A DNA stretch of 64,000 nt from Pseudomonas leptonychotis (GTDB taxonomy: Bacteria; Pseudomonadota; Gammaproteobacteria; Pseudomonadales; Pseudomonadaceae): the NCBI RefSeq assembly GCF_004920405.1, contig NZ_RFLV01000002.1, positions 496,001-560,000 on the forward strand, in the 5' to 3' direction. The notes under the pieces are model-generated. The model did no database searches and had not been told where the DNA came from. It saw only the letters and a list, made by a program, of their open reading frames with translations. The position numbers were made by a program, and so were the translations under genes. The first letter of the stretch is position 1. Every line of letters begins with the position of its first letter. Of this stretch, positions 27,839 through 37,354 are shown piece after piece.

Positions 27839-28363
27839 TCAGGGGTTGCGCGCCAGTTCCGGGGTGAATACACGTTTAGCATTCAGGTAGGTGCGTTGCC
27901 AGTAACTGTTGCTCAGGCTGTCCAGGCGCACGGTACCGCCGCTCGAGGGGGCGTGAACAAAGCGGCCATTGCCGACATAGATGCCGGCGTGGCTGACCTG
28001 ACTGCCGCCATTGGTGGCGAAGAACAGCAGATCACCACTTTGCAGGCGGTCACGGCCGACAGTCGGGGCGCGCATACTGATCAGTTCGCGAGTCGAGCGC
28101 GGCAGGCGAATACCGGCTGCATCGCGATAAACAAAACCAATCAAACCGCTGCAGTCGAAGCCGCCGTCCGGGGTATTACCGCCGTAGCGATAGGGTGTGC
28201 CAACCAGACCCAGGGCGCGAAACAGCACATCATCAGCATTGCCGTTAAAGCTGCTGATCGGTGCATATGCGACCGGTTGTGGGGGTGGTGCAGGCGGATT
28301 ACTGGAGCAGGCGCTGAGCAGCGCGGCAAGGGCAATCAAGCTGAAACGAGCGATAGCGGTCAT
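27839..28363 (-). CDS. NlpC/P60-family lipoprotein (first of pair)
   Basis: 174 residues from the ATG at 28363. The lipobox LSACSS gives a lipoprotein after cleavage, followed by a Pro-rich linker. The peptidase domain has GTPYRYGG, the catalytic Cys in GFDCSGLIGF, His in SHAGIYVG and a second His in RFVHAPSS, so it should be an active endopeptidase cutting peptidoglycan stem peptides. A paralogue lies about 160 bases upstream on the same strand. Confidence 0.9.
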   Translation of the reverse strand: MTAIARFSLIALAALLSACSSNPPAPPPQPVAYAPISSFNGNADDVLFRALGLVGTPYRYGGNTPDGGFDCSGLIGFVYRDAAGIRLPRSTRELISMRAPTVGRDRLQSGDLLFFATNGGSQVSHAGIYVGNGRFVHAPSSGGTVRLDSLSNSYWQRTYLNAKRVFTPELARNP

Positions 28364-28523
28364 GGACGAGCGATCCTGAGCCGGGATGCGCCCTACTCTG
28401 CCGGCTTGCACATCGTAGTGCAAGCTTTAGCTTTGCTTGGCAGGTTATTGAAAACTATCGAGATGGACTTGGCGTATCGCTTAATCGTGGCAACCGAAAA
28501 GATTCAGCTGCCACTTACAGGGT

Positions 28524-29138
28524 TCAAGGATGGCGTACAACCGAGTCGCTTGGCGCCAGCGCCAGAGCACGCTTGGCTTCGATAAAGGTACGCGACCAGT
28601 AGCGATCATCCAGGTTATCGACCCGTACGCCGCCGCTGCGACTGCTGCTGGAATGGATAAACTGGTTATCACCCATGTAGATACCGGCATGGCTGACACG
28701 ATTACGGCCATTGGTGCTGAAGAACAGCAAATCGCCCGGTTCCAACTCGTCACGCTCGACCAACGGCGCATCGATATTGATCATGTCGCGGGACGAGCGT
28801 GGCAGTTTCATGCCCAGCTCTTCTTTGAACAGGTAACCGATAAAACCACTGCAATCAAAACCCGACTTCACCGAGCTGCCGCCGTAACGGTAACGGGTGC
28901 CTACCAACGACAAGCCGTGAGACAGAATGCCGTCTGCTAGTTGTGGGAGCTTGTAGGATTTTTCTTCGGTGAAGTCGCCGAGGGCGGCTTCTTTGGCTTG
29001 TTCATCAAACTCGGCTAAATCAGTCGAGGAGAACACCGTAGATTGAGTGGCCAATTCAGGCTGCGAACCGTGGTTGGCGCAAGCGGCCAGAACCAGGGAG
29101 AGTGCAATAGGCACGAGGGGTGCGAGGCGTTTTAGCAT
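28524..29138 (-). CDS. NlpC/P60-family lipoprotein (second of pair)
   Basis: 204 residues from the ATG at 29138 (MLKRLAPLV); a GTG at 29165 is possible. Lipobox LAACAN. The linker is longer than in its paralogue. The domain shows GTRYRYGG, the catalytic Cys in GFDCSGFIGYLF, SHAGIYMG and QFIHSSSS. Its C-terminal domain is clearly similar to the downstream gene, so the pair arose by tandem duplication. Peptidoglycan D,L-endopeptidase activity is inferred. Confidence 0.9.
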   Translation of the reverse strand: MLKRLAPLVPIALSLVLAACANHGSQPELATQSTVFSSTDLAEFDEQAKEAALGDFTEEKSYKLPQLADGILSHGLSLVGTRYRYGGSSVKSGFDCSGFIGYLFKEELGMKLPRSSRDMINIDAPLVERDELEPGDLLFFSTNGRNRVSHAGIYMGDNQFIHSSSSRSGGVRVDNLDDRYWSRTFIEAKRALALAPSDSVVRHP

Positions 29139-29214
29139 GGGCACGACCGTGTCGGTGAATTTCACAAGAGCGCGACTATGCCCTCTATGGGATGCATTTG
29201 CAAATTCTATGGCT

Positions 29215-29973
29215 CTAAATGTGACTCACTAGTTCCGGCAAAACATCTAACGCCCGCCCTTGCAGGTGCACATCCACCCGGCCACTGAGATCGGTGCGCT
29301 GCGGGTTGATTTCCACGGTAAAGCCGCCGTTCTGGCGCGTACGCAGCAGTGGTTCAACGATGTACGGGAAGCTGGCGCTGGTACCAATACTGATCACCAC
29401 TTCGAAGCCTTTACGCACTTCGGCATAGAGGGTGTCGATAGCCTGCTCGGGAAGCATCTCCTCGAACAACACCACGGGCGGACGCAGCACTCCAGCGCAT
29501 TGCGCGCACCTAGGTGGCAACGGTCGGCTCAAGTGTTCTGCCAGTTCAGTGTCGACAGCACCGCAGGACTGGCAATACAACGGCGCCAGCTCACCATGAA
29601 TCTCGATCACCCGCTCCATCGGGCTGCCTGCCGCACGGTGATAGCCATCAATGTTCTGAGTCAGCAGCCAGCATTGCGGCTTTCTACGCTGCAACTCGGC
29701 AATCGCGTAATGCCCTGCATTGGCCTGTGCACTCAGGCAGGCCTTGCCCAGCTCGGCCAGGTATTTCCAGCACAGCGCCGGGTCACGTTGCAACATCGGG
29801 CCAGACAAGGCTTCTTCAATTGGCAAACCTTCGACGGTGTGGCCGTTGTACAGCCCGCCAAGGCCTCGATAGGTGGGCAAACCGGAATCGGCGGATAGCC
29901 CGGCACCGGTAATCAGCAGGATGCGCTCAGCCGCTACGATTGCCTGGGCAACACGGGCAATGACCTCGTCCAT
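29215..29973 (-). CDS. Sir2-family NAD-dependent protein deacylase
   Basis: 252-residue sirtuin. The NAD motif is GAGLSADSGLPTYRG near residues 23-37; TQNIDGYHRAAG carries the usual Gln-Asn-Ile-Asp set with Tyr in place of the common Leu, and the catalytic His is in IEIHGEL. The zinc pairs are CQSC and CAQC. It would remove acyl groups from lysine in cytoplasmic proteins. GAGGA lies seven bases before the ATG. Confidence 0.9.
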   Translation of the reverse strand: MDEVIARVAQAIVAAERILLITGAGLSADSGLPTYRGLGGLYNGHTVEGLPIEEALSGPMLQRDPALCWKYLAELGKACLSAQANAGHYAIAELQRRKPQCWLLTQNIDGYHRAAGSPMERVIEIHGELAPLYCQSCGAVDTELAEHLSRPLPPRCAQCAGVLRPPVVLFEEMLPEQAIDTLYAEVRKGFEVVISIGTSASFPYIVEPLLRTRQNGGFTVEINPQRTDLSGRVDVHLQGRALDVLPELVSHI

Positions 29974-29990
29974 CTCGAATCCTCGTGCGT

Positions 29991-30058
29991 AGGGTGGACG
30001 ACGCTCTTATCGTCCTCCGCAACAGCGCCATGGTGGATGGAAAAGCGTCATCCACCCT
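29991..30058. repeat. Intergenic inverted repeat
   Basis: AGGGTGGACGACGCT (29991-30005) pairs with AGCGTCATCCACCCT (30044-30058) with one mismatch. It is one of several dispersed GGGTGG/CCACCC-ended elements in this window. Confidence 0.8.
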
Positions 30059-30074
30059 CCCCTCAACTACCTGC

Positions 30075-30746
30075 TCAGTGGTTGACGGTATGCGCCAGCA
30101 TCACTGACAGCTGACACAGTGGCCGACCGCTCTGCTCATGCCACTCATTAAACGCTGCCTGCACGGCGGCGCGTTCTTTAAGGCTGGTAGGCACCTTATC
30201 GATAATCTTTTGCGCCTTTAATGCCGCGACCATGTCATCGCTGGGGACGAACGTATCCTTGCCAATCATGCGTAAAAAGCGCGGCGCGGACAGGCCGCCA
30301 AGCTGGCTGCCGTGTTTGGCCAGGTACTTCCACAAACCGACAATATCACTCACGGGCCAATCGGCGATCAGCGCGCCGAAGCTGCCCTTTTCCTGGCGTA
30401 CATCGAGGATGAATTGGGCATTGCGCGGCACGCTTTTGAGCTTACCTAGGTGACGAATGATGCGAGCATCCTGCATCAGATTCTCCAAACGCTCAGCCCC
30501 CATTAGCACGACTTTCTCAGGGTCAAAACCGAAGAAAACCTGCTCAAACGCCGGCCATTTTGAGTCAACCAGACTGTGTTTAAGCCCTGCGCGGAAAACC
30601 CGCAGGCTGAGGGTCGACAGGTAGCGATCGTCACTGATTGCGCGCAATTGGGCGGGACTGCGTGGCGAAGGCAGACGCGCCTCCAACGCAGCCACCGAAC
30701 CGAAGCGACTCAGGCAATATTCGTGCAGCCATTTGTAATCACGCAT
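30075..30746 (-). CDS. DNA-3-methyladenine glycosylase I-like protein
   Basis: 223-residue helical protein resembling the Tag superfamily, e.g. FRAGLKHSLVDSKWPAFEQVFFGFDPEKV and NAQFILDVRQEKGSFGALI. The N-terminal Cys and His zinc ligands known in E. coli Tag are not at the usual positions, so it may be a divergent member with other specificity. AAGGA precedes the ATG; it starts 31 bases after the ttcA stop and is probably co-transcribed. Confidence 0.7.
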   Translation of the reverse strand: MRDYKWLHEYCLSRFGSVAALEARLPSPRSPAQLRAISDDRYLSTLSLRVFRAGLKHSLVDSKWPAFEQVFFGFDPEKVVLMGAERLENLMQDARIIRHLGKLKSVPRNAQFILDVRQEKGSFGALIADWPVSDIVGLWKYLAKHGSQLGGLSAPRFLRMIGKDTFVPSDDMVAALKAQKIIDKVPTSLKERAAVQAAFNEWHEQSGRPLCQLSVMLAHTVNH

Positions 30747-30777
30747 GGGGCAATCCTTGAATGGCCAGGCTGCGGGC

Positions 30778-31602
30778 TCAGAGGTTCATCACATCAAGGA
30801 AGCGCGAAGTGGCGCTGTCATCGATTTTCAGGCCCTTGAAGTCGAATAGATTGCGATCAGCCAACTGCGATGGCACCACATTCTGTAAAGCGCGGAACAT
30901 GATCTCAGTACGACCGGGAGTTTTGCGCTCCCATTCCTGAAGCATGTCCTTGACCACCTGGCGCTGCAGGTTCTCCTGGGAACCGCACAGGTTGCAGGGA
31001 ATGATTGGAAATTCCATTAGCTGACTATAGGCCTCGATATCCGCTTCGTTGCAGTAGGCCAGCGGGCGGATTACCACGTTACGCCCGTCATCGGCGCGCA
31101 GCTTAGGCGGCATGGCCTTGAGCGTGCCGCCGTAGAACATATTGAGGAAGAAGGTTTCCAGGATGTCGTCGCGGTGATGCCCCAGGGCCATCTTGGTCGC
31201 GCCGATCTCGTCAGCGAAGGTGTACAGCGTGCCGCGACGCAGGCGCGAGCACAACGAGCAGGTGGTCTTACCTTCCGGGATCTTCTCTTTAACGATCGAA
31301 TAGGTGTCTTTTTCAACGATGTGATACGGCACACCGATGGACTCTAGATACGCGGGCAATACGTGCTCAGGAAAACCCGGCTGTTTCTGGTCCATGTTTA
31401 CCGCGACGATCTCGAACTTAATCGGCGCCACTTTCTGCAGGTGCAGCAACACATCCAGCATGGTGTAACTGTCCTTGCCACCGGACAGACAGACCATCAC
31501 CTTATCGCCGTCTTCGATCATGTTGAAGTCGGCAACAGCTTCGCCAGCCTGGCGACGCAGGCGTTTTTGCAGTTTGTTTTGATTGACCGAGAAGGTGCCC
31601 AT
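30778..31602 (-). CDS. ttcA: tRNA 2-thiocytidine(32) synthetase
   Basis: 274-residue ATP-dependent thiolation enzyme acting on cytidine 32 of certain tRNAs. PP-loop [13 protein letters not shown] near residue 38, then cysteine pairs in [10 protein letters not shown] and [11 protein letters not shown], which hold the 4Fe-4S cluster. [22 protein letters not shown] is also conserved. Full length. Confidence 0.95.
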   Translation of the reverse strand: MGTFSVNQNKLQKRLRRQAGEAVADFNMIEDGDKVMVCLSGGKDSYTMLDVLLHLQKVAPIKFEIVAVNMDQKQPGFPEHVLPAYLESIGVPYHIVEKDTYSIVKEKIPEGKTTCSLCSRLRRGTLYTFADEIGATKMALGHHRDDILETFFLNMFYGGTLKAMPPKLRADDGRNVVIRPLAYCNEADIEAYSQLMEFPIIPCNLCGSQENLQRQVVKDMLQEWERKTPGRTEIMFRALQNVVPSQLADRNLFDFKGLKIDDSATSRFLDVMNL

Positions 31603-31699
31603 GGCGCGCTGGAATCCAGAAGCTTACGAAAGTGCGGCATTTTACGCAGAAAGCGGCGCGCGCCCTACCCCACAGTTACTGAAATGCTAGGCTCGGCCG

Positions 31700-32296
31700 A
31701 TGAACGACGATTTAGACCCACAACTCGACCTTTGCGAACATGTGCATCAGCTGCTGCGTGCCGCACCTAGCGGCCTTGCTGAATATGACCTGATCCAGCA
31801 GCTTAAAGCCCGACACTGCACGCACATCCCCAACTTGCCACTGACTGACAAGCTGGTGCTATTTCGCACCCATTTTCTGCTGTTCAATGCGCTTTATCGC
31901 CTGCGTGAACAACTCTGGGCAGCTCAACGCGGCTATGTGCAGATCAGCGCACTGGACATTCAACTGCTGCCCTATCAGGCTGGTAGCGCTGAGCTGAGCG
32001 AGCACGATCCGCTGCGCGACTACTACCTCGACCTAAACCAACTCAGCGACACCGATGAGCAGGACGTGGCCAAGCTGCTGCAGAGCTTCTGGTCACGCAT
32101 GCAAGGCGGTGAGGAGCAGCAAGCGGCACTTGAGTTGTTTGAACTGACTAACAGCGCAGAAACCCTGACATTTTCGACAATAAAACACCGCTATCGGCAA
32201 CTGGTCAGTCAGCACCACCCGGACCGAGGCGGCAGCACGGAACGTTTACAGTCGATCAATAAAGCCATGGAGATCCTAGAACGCTATTACGGCTGA
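31700..32296 (+). CDS. J-domain protein (DnaJ-related)
   Basis: 198 residues. The first 150 form a helical DnaJ-related region; the last 45 are a J-domain with TIKHRYRQLVSQHHPDRGGSTERLQSINKAMEIL, including the HPD tripeptide needed to stimulate Hsp70 ATPase. The J-domain at the C-terminus is the usual layout for this group. Divergent from ttcA. Confidence 0.85.
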   Translation: MNDDLDPQLDLCEHVHQLLRAAPSGLAEYDLIQQLKARHCTHIPNLPLTDKLVLFRTHFLLFNALYRLREQLWAAQRGYVQISALDIQLLPYQAGSAELSEHDPLRDYYLDLNQLSDTDEQDVAKLLQSFWSRMQGGEEQQAALELFELTNSAETLTFSTIKHRYRQLVSQHHPDRGGSTERLQSINKAMEILERYYG

Positions 32297-32459
32297 CGCT
32301 TAAAGTCCGATTTGCTCTAAGCCGTGCCCGTTGCCCCCTGAAATGGCTGCCTATACTGCGACATACGGTCGCATAGGTTTGGCTTCGCACCCGCTGCTGC
32401 TGTGTATGCACATCGGGCGCTACGCTGGGGGGCGACCGCTATAAAAATAGGAGGTCGGC
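32297..32459 (+). promoter_or_regulatory. Upstream region of the Yip1 gene
   Basis: A TATACT hexamer is followed directly by the inverted pair TGCGAC / GTCGCA, a possible -10 with an overlapping operator. TAGGAGGTCGGC is a strong ribosome binding site for the gene at 32460. Confidence 0.4.
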
Positions 32460-33059
32460 ATGATCCATCACGTTTGGGGGCTATTCACCCACCCTGACCA
32501 GGAATGGCAGGAAATCCGTGGCGAAGAAGAATCCATCAGCCACATGTATCTCACCCACGTACTGATTCTCGCAGCTATCCCGGCAATTTCCGCCTACATC
32601 GGCACAACCCAGGTGGGTTGGTCCATCGGTAGCCGAGCACCCGTGATGCTGACAGAAGCCAGCGCCCTGCAAATGACCGTGATGACGTACCTGGCAATGC
32701 TGGCCGGGATTGCGGTAATGGGCGCCTTTATCCACTGGATGGCGCGCACCTACGATGCCAGCCCTAGCCTCACGCAATGCGTGGTGTTCTCTGCCTACAC
32801 GGCTACCCCGTTGTTTATCGGCGGGCTGGCTGCACTTTATCCGCACCTGTGGTTGGCCATGGTGGTGGGCACGGCGGCCATCTGTTACACCGTCTACCTG
32901 CTTTACGTGGGCATACCGGCCTTTATGGGTATTCCCGAGGACGAAGGCTTTATGTTCTCCAGCTCGGTGCTCGCCGTTGGCTTGGTGGTGTTGGTGGCGA
33001 TGATTGCCAGCTCGGTGATTCTCTGGGGCATGGGCGTTGGCCCGGTATACACCAGCTAA
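32460..33059 (+). CDS. Yip1-family inner membrane protein
   Basis: 199-residue protein of the YIP1 domain group with about five membrane segments (residues 27-45, 60-85, 95-125, 130-150 and 165-190). The N-terminal HVWGLFTHPDQEWQEIRGEEES is the usual cytoplasmic start of bacterial Yip1 proteins. Function unknown; bacterial members are not proven to act in transport. A terminator follows. Confidence 0.85.
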   Translation: MIHHVWGLFTHPDQEWQEIRGEEESISHMYLTHVLILAAIPAISAYIGTTQVGWSIGSRAPVMLTEASALQMTVMTYLAMLAGIAVMGAFIHWMARTYDASPSLTQCVVFSAYTATPLFIGGLAALYPHLWLAMVVGTAAICYTVYLLYVGIPAFMGIPEDEGFMFSSSVLAVGLVVLVAMIASSVILWGMGVGPVYTS

Positions 33060-33080
33060 CACAGCCTTACAGGACACACC

Positions 33081-33111
33081 ACGAAACCACCTGCGGGTGG
33101 TTTCGTCGTTT
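33081..33111 (+). terminator. Rho-independent terminator
   Basis: Ten-base stem CGAAACCACC / GGTGGTTTCG with a four-base loop, followed by a modest T-rich tail (TCGTTTC). Ends the Yip1 gene. Confidence 0.75.
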
Positions 33112-33173
33112 CAGGGCTGTGATCAGCCGCGGCCTTGGGCATAATCATCTGCCACGTATTGATAGCCGCATTC

Positions 33174-33668
33174 ATGCCTGAACACCTTCTGAGCCGCGTA
33201 GAGCAGTGCTACCAAGCGGCTGAAACCTTCTTTAAACAACCTTTTGCCCGCGCCGAGGTGTGTTTCAAGCTGCGCGGACAAAAGGCCGGCGTGGCACACC
33301 TGACGGAAAACAAGCTGCGCTTCAACCCGCAGTTGTATCGGGAAAACCGCGAAGATTTCCTCAAACAGACCGTACCCCACGAAGTGGCGCACCTGATCGC
33401 GCACCAACTGTTCGGTCTAAAGATCCAACCCCACGGCGCGGAATGGCAGCTGATCATGCGTGGTGTCTATGAACTGCCACCCAACCGTTGCCACAGCTAT
33501 ACGGTGCAACGGCGCACGGTGAGCCGCTATATCTACCGTTGCAGCTGCCCACAGGGCGAATTCCCATTTTCTGCCCAACGCCACTCCCTGGTCAGCAAAG
33601 GCCGGCGTTACTACTGCCGGCGTTGCAAGGTGACCTTGAGTTTCACCGGGGAACAGCGCCTGGAGTAA
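33174..33668 (+). CDS. sprT: SprT-family zinc metalloprotein
   Basis: 164 residues from the ATG at 33174. Zinc motif HEVAHLIAHQLFG near residue 70, with a C-terminal zinc ribbon: YRCSCP and YYCRRCKVTL. SprT proteins are related to the eukaryotic DNA-protein-crosslink protease Spartan; bacterial function is poorly defined. The start is supported by family length, not by a strong binding site. Confidence 0.88.
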   Translation: MPEHLLSRVEQCYQAAETFFKQPFARAEVCFKLRGQKAGVAHLTENKLRFNPQLYRENREDFLKQTVPHEVAHLIAHQLFGLKIQPHGAEWQLIMRGVYELPPNRCHSYTVQRRTVSRYIYRCSCPQGEFPFSAQRHSLVSKGRRYYCRRCKVTLSFTGEQRLE

Positions 33669-33673
33669 ACCGG

Positions 33674-36208
33674 TTACCGCCGAACCACCAGCTGGTACTC
33701 GGTTTTTTCCTTATCGTGGATCACCACATACCCTTGATTGGAAGGAGTGAGGCCTTGGGCAGCGGCAGCATCAAACAATGCCCTCCAGGTGCCTTCAACA
33801 TCGTTGCGCTGCTGATCGAAGTAGGTGCTCAGCACCAGGCTCTGCTCAGTACGTATCACCTTATGGTTGTTCACCACCGCCGCCCCGGCTGACACCGGAA
33901 AACCCAGGTCGAAGCTCAAACGCTGCGCACTGTTACCCGCCAGATCATAAAAAAACAGGGTCAGGGGGCCGACAATACTGACCTTGCCGCGACGCACCGC
34001 AGCCATACCTAGATTGACCGCCATCTGGCGGTTCTCAACCGCCAAAACTTTGGGCTCCAGCTCGAAGCGCCGGGCAAACAAGCTCACTGCCGGTCGCTCC
34101 TGAAGCTGAACAGCCCGGTGCATCGCGACTATCGGCGCTGGGCTATAGGCTGTAGCGCATAGCTGCGCTTTGAGCTGTTCGCGCGTGCTACTGGTCAGCT
34201 GCGGGTTGCTGTCGAGAGCGCTGCATACCTGCTGCGCATAATCCGGCCACTCCTGGCGCAGGGCGCCAGCGGTGCGCAGGGCGTCAATCACGGCTTCATC
34301 CGCCTGCCTGGCCGCAATCAGCAAGGCAGTTTGCCGTGACTGAGTCGCCTCGGCGCGCTCCACACCGCCAACACCGGCGTCGGCAACAGTGCGCGTCTGG
34401 CTGTGCACATCGGCACCGCCGCGCAATAACAGACGCACGCTTTGCGCCTGATTAAACTGCGCCGCCGCCATCAAGGCAGTCTTACCCCAAGCATTGCTCT
34501 GATTAACATCGAAATCACTGCGCAGCAGCAGCTCTAGATTGTGCGGCGCCAGCACAGCCGCCATCACCGCTGGACTGCCAGCAATGCTGAGCCCACGGCG
34601 CTCACCGACGTTCTCGGTTTCGTAGGCAATAAAATCCGCGACCACCTGCTCTGGCGCGTTATTCAGCAACACACTGTGCAAGGTGGCAAAGTTGCGCCCT
34701 CTTTCCAGGTCGCCTGGGGTGGGAGCAACGGCATAACGTGGACGATAGTCAACGTGAGGCGCCAGCGGCATCTGCGCAGGCGGCGCCGGTAAAGCCCAAT
34801 ACTCGCTGGCACGAGCCAAGCTTTCATACAGCAATAAATCGGCCGCCATAGCGGCCTGCGCCGAATCGAGCCCCTGCTCACCGAACAGTTGCTGCAATTC
34901 ATGATGCGCCGGCTGCAGCATCGGCAATACGCGCCGGTAAGACTGTTTGTTCCCCAGGTTGCGCTCAGACCAGTCGAAGAGCCGGTCAAGGTTATCGTCA
35001 TGCCGTTGGCGGATAGCGCCTTCACGCCCATAGGCTTGCAGATCCAACACCCCCACAAGCGGCATGTTAAGTAACGTCCACTGCCGCTCCTTTAGGCTCT
35101 GCGCATTGTCTCGGCGCTCGTGCTGGGCGACCTCGGACGGAGGGTCGCCGGCGAGCGTGGTTAACTCGGCGAGCAGCGCAGCAAACGCCGGCAGACTGGC
35201 CACTGTATTGCTGCGCGGCGGTGTCAGGTAGCTCTGATAGAGGCACAAAGGAGTCAAGCCTTGGCTGTCCAGCGCATAGAGCCCGGCATAGGCCGACTCA
35301 CCGCGAGCCGCTGGCGAGTAAAACCCCCAGGTTTCATTGACCAGTACCAACTCCCTGCCGCCCAAGCGGAAGACATCAATGGAGCCATAGTCGCGGGTTT
35401 GCGACGAGGAGAGATGGGCGCGCCCACCATAGTTAGGCAACTCCGCCACCCAGCGCGGCAACGTGCTGTCATCCAAAAGGCGTTGACCATTACGACTGAG
35501 CCCACGAGCGCGCAGCTGATAGCTGGCGTACAGCCCAGCATCATAGAGATCCACACTGACTCGCTGCCCGGCAAGCTCCACATGATCGGCAGGACCATGG
35601 CTGCCGGCCAACGCTGTAGCGCCTGGCAGACGCGCCGGGGCGGGCCAACCATTGCGCTGCAAATCCTGATTCAAGGCCGCGCGCATCGGCTCGCACAGGC
35701 TAGCATCGCGACTGTCCGCCAGCCTGAACTCGACATAGGCCGACACGCCATGGGCACGTTGCCCAGAGACGGGATGCGCTTCGGGCCAATTGGCCATGTC
35801 GTCAGCACGTTGCCGGTATAACTCAACCAAACAAGCAGCTGCCTCAGCGCTAGGCCCGCCGCTAAGGGAGCATTGCCCTGCCCGGCTCAACAGCCATTGC
35901 CGTTGGTTCGCTTCAAGCAGCAAGGCTCCTGGCAGATCCAGGCCACGCAGGCGATTTCGATACTGCTCGACCAGTTGCTTGTCGAGACGGGCCAAGCTGT
36001 CGCTGGCGCATATCTGCTGATGCAATGCGGGCAGCGCCCCCGTGCAATCGAAACTGGCCAGACTCGGGGCTTGAAGCTGCGGCGGTGGAACTAACGGGGT
36101 AGAAGCAGGCTCAGGGGTGGTACAGGCCACAAGCCCAGCAGTCAGAACGGCCAGCGTTACCGAGCGTAGATAAACAGAAACCGACATGAGCCACTGACTC
36201 CGATTCAT
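33674..36208 (-). CDS. Large lipoprotein with LprI-like and ankyrin-like regions
   Basis: 844 residues. Signal peptide with lipobox LVACTT near residue 29. The region 50-140 resembles DUF1311/LprI: FDCTGALPALHQQICASDSLARLDKQL and LLEANQRQWLLSR. A long middle region is not recognised. Around residues 565-660 are ankyrin-like units (NAWGKTALMAAAQFNQAQSVRLLLRGGADVHS). The rest looks beta-rich. Its ATG overlaps the tonB stop by four bases, so it is the last gene of exbB-exbD-tonB. A role in envelope stress or lysozyme inhibition is possible but unproven. Confidence 0.75.
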   Translation of the reverse strand: MNRSQWLMSVSVYLRSVTLAVLTAGLVACTTPEPASTPLVPPPQLQAPSLASFDCTGALPALHQQICASDSLARLDKQLVEQYRNRLRGLDLPGALLLEANQRQWLLSRAGQCSLSGGPSAEAAACLVELYRQRADDMANWPEAHPVSGQRAHGVSAYVEFRLADSRDASLCEPMRAALNQDLQRNGWPAPARLPGATALAGSHGPADHVELAGQRVSVDLYDAGLYASYQLRARGLSRNGQRLLDDSTLPRWVAELPNYGGRAHLSSSQTRDYGSIDVFRLGGRELVLVNETWGFYSPAARGESAYAGLYALDSQGLTPLCLYQSYLTPPRSNTVASLPAFAALLAELTTLAGDPPSEVAQHERRDNAQSLKERQWTLLNMPLVGVLDLQAYGREGAIRQRHDDNLDRLFDWSERNLGNKQSYRRVLPMLQPAHHELQQLFGEQGLDSAQAAMAADLLLYESLARASEYWALPAPPAQMPLAPHVDYRPRYAVAPTPGDLERGRNFATLHSVLLNNAPEQVVADFIAYETENVGERRGLSIAGSPAVMAAVLAPHNLELLLRSDFDVNQSNAWGKTALMAAAQFNQAQSVRLLLRGGADVHSQTRTVADAGVGGVERAEATQSRQTALLIAARQADEAVIDALRTAGALRQEWPDYAQQVCSALDSNPQLTSSTREQLKAQLCATAYSPAPIVAMHRAVQLQERPAVSLFARRFELEPKVLAVENRQMAVNLGMAAVRRGKVSIVGPLTLFFYDLAGNSAQRLSFDLGFPVSAGAAVVNNHKVIRTEQSLVLSTYFDQQRNDVEGTWRALFDAAAAQGLTPSNQGYVVIHDKEKTEYQLVVRR

Positions 36209-36918
36209 TTAATGAAAATAGCTGTGCCGTACACGGTGTAACGCGTGGCACCTAGATTAGGCGGTGGTGGAAATGGTCCCGCCTTGAGTACGGCCTGTTC
36301 AGCAGCAGCATCCAGCAGCGGGTCGCCACAACGATCAATCTCATAGGAGAGCATTTTGCCGGCGCTATCCAGGGTGATTTCATAAGAGATAAAGCACTTA
36401 CGCTTTAGGTCATTGGGGTCGACCTTAGAGCCTGCCGGCATTGTATAAACCGCACCCTCTGGCCGCTTGAGGTTGGCGATTACCCGATTCTTCACTGAGT
36501 CTGCATAGCCTGACGGGACAGGACGCGCACGGTTGCTGCTTGGCGCCGATGCAGGGGCAGGCGGCGCGGCCCAATCATTATTGGCGCCAAAGGCATGCAC
36601 TGGGGGGCCGGCAGCTTTTGCCGGTTTGGTCGGCGCGCGTGGTGGTGGCGCGGTTTTTTTCACCGCCGGTGGCGGCTCAGGCGGCAGCTCGGCAATGGGC
36701 TCTGGCTCGGGTAGCTCCGGTTCTGGTTGTGGTTCTGGTTCCGGAACCACAACCGGCTCTTCAACCCACTGCACAGCAATCGGCTGCGGCTGCTCAGGCA
36801 AGGGTTGGCTCAGCGTCGCGCTCAACAGCCAGACCAGCAGGGCCCCGTGCAGTGCCAGGGAAACCAGAATGACCAGCAGGCGGATCGGCCAATGAACTTC
36901 GATCCTAGGGCGATTCAT
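36205..36918 (-). CDS. tonB: TonB-family energy transducer
   Basis: 237 residues. N-terminal membrane anchor near residues 14-34, then a Pro/Glu-rich spacer (EPEPQPEPELPEPEP, ELPPEPPP) and a C-terminal TonB domain from about residue 140 ending YTVYGTAIFIK. It would pass proton-motive energy from ExbB/ExbD to outer membrane receptors. Starts one base inside the exbD stop (TGATG). Confidence 0.9.
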   Translation of the reverse strand: MNRPRIEVHWPIRLLVILVSLALHGALLVWLLSATLSQPLPEQPQPIAVQWVEEPVVVPEPEPQPEPELPEPEPIAELPPEPPPAVKKTAPPPRAPTKPAKAAGPPVHAFGANNDWAAPPAPASAPSSNRARPVPSGYADSVKNRVIANLKRPEGAVYTMPAGSKVDPNDLKRKCFISYEITLDSAGKMLSYEIDRCGDPLLDAAAEQAVLKAGPFPPPPNLGATRYTVYGTAIFIK

Positions 36919-37352
36919 CAGGGCGTCAGCTCTTGCGCTGCCACAAGGCTGATCTGGTTGTATCCCGCTTTTTGCAGGTTGTTCATTACCCGCATTAGGG
37001 TGCCGTAGTCCACTGCTTGATCACCGCGCAGAAACAACCGGGTATCCAGACGGCCACCGGTTGCGCCCTGCACCACCCCAGCCAGTTCAGCGAGCACCAC
37101 ACTTTGCTCCTGAACGAATAACAGCCCGTCTGCTTGCACGCTGATGTACAAAGGATCGGTCGGTGGTGGGGTTGCCGCCGCAGAATTGCTAGGCAGATCC
37201 ACCGGCACATCGACAGTGGCGAGCGGCGCGGCGACCATAAAAATAATCAACAACACCAGCATCACATCGACGAAAGGCGTGATGTTCATTTCAGCGTTTT
37301 GTTGGTAGTTGTGGCGCTTGACCATGGGCCCGGAATTGAACTGGATACTCAT
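36918..37352 (-). CDS. exbD: ExbD/TolR-family biopolymer transport protein
   Basis: 144 residues with one membrane helix near 25-45 (EMNITPFVDVMLVLLIIFMVAAPL), which includes the essential Asp of the proton path (FVDVMLVLL). The periplasmic domain follows. It begins two bases after exbB and ends overlapping tonB. Confidence 0.92.
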   Translation of the reverse strand: MSIQFNSGPMVKRHNYQQNAEMNITPFVDVMLVLLIIFMVAAPLATVDVPVDLPSNSAAATPPPTDPLYISVQADGLLFVQEQSVVLAELAGVVQGATGGRLDTRLFLRGDQAVDYGTLMRVMNNLQKAGYNQISLVAAQELTP

Positions 37353-37354
37353 GC

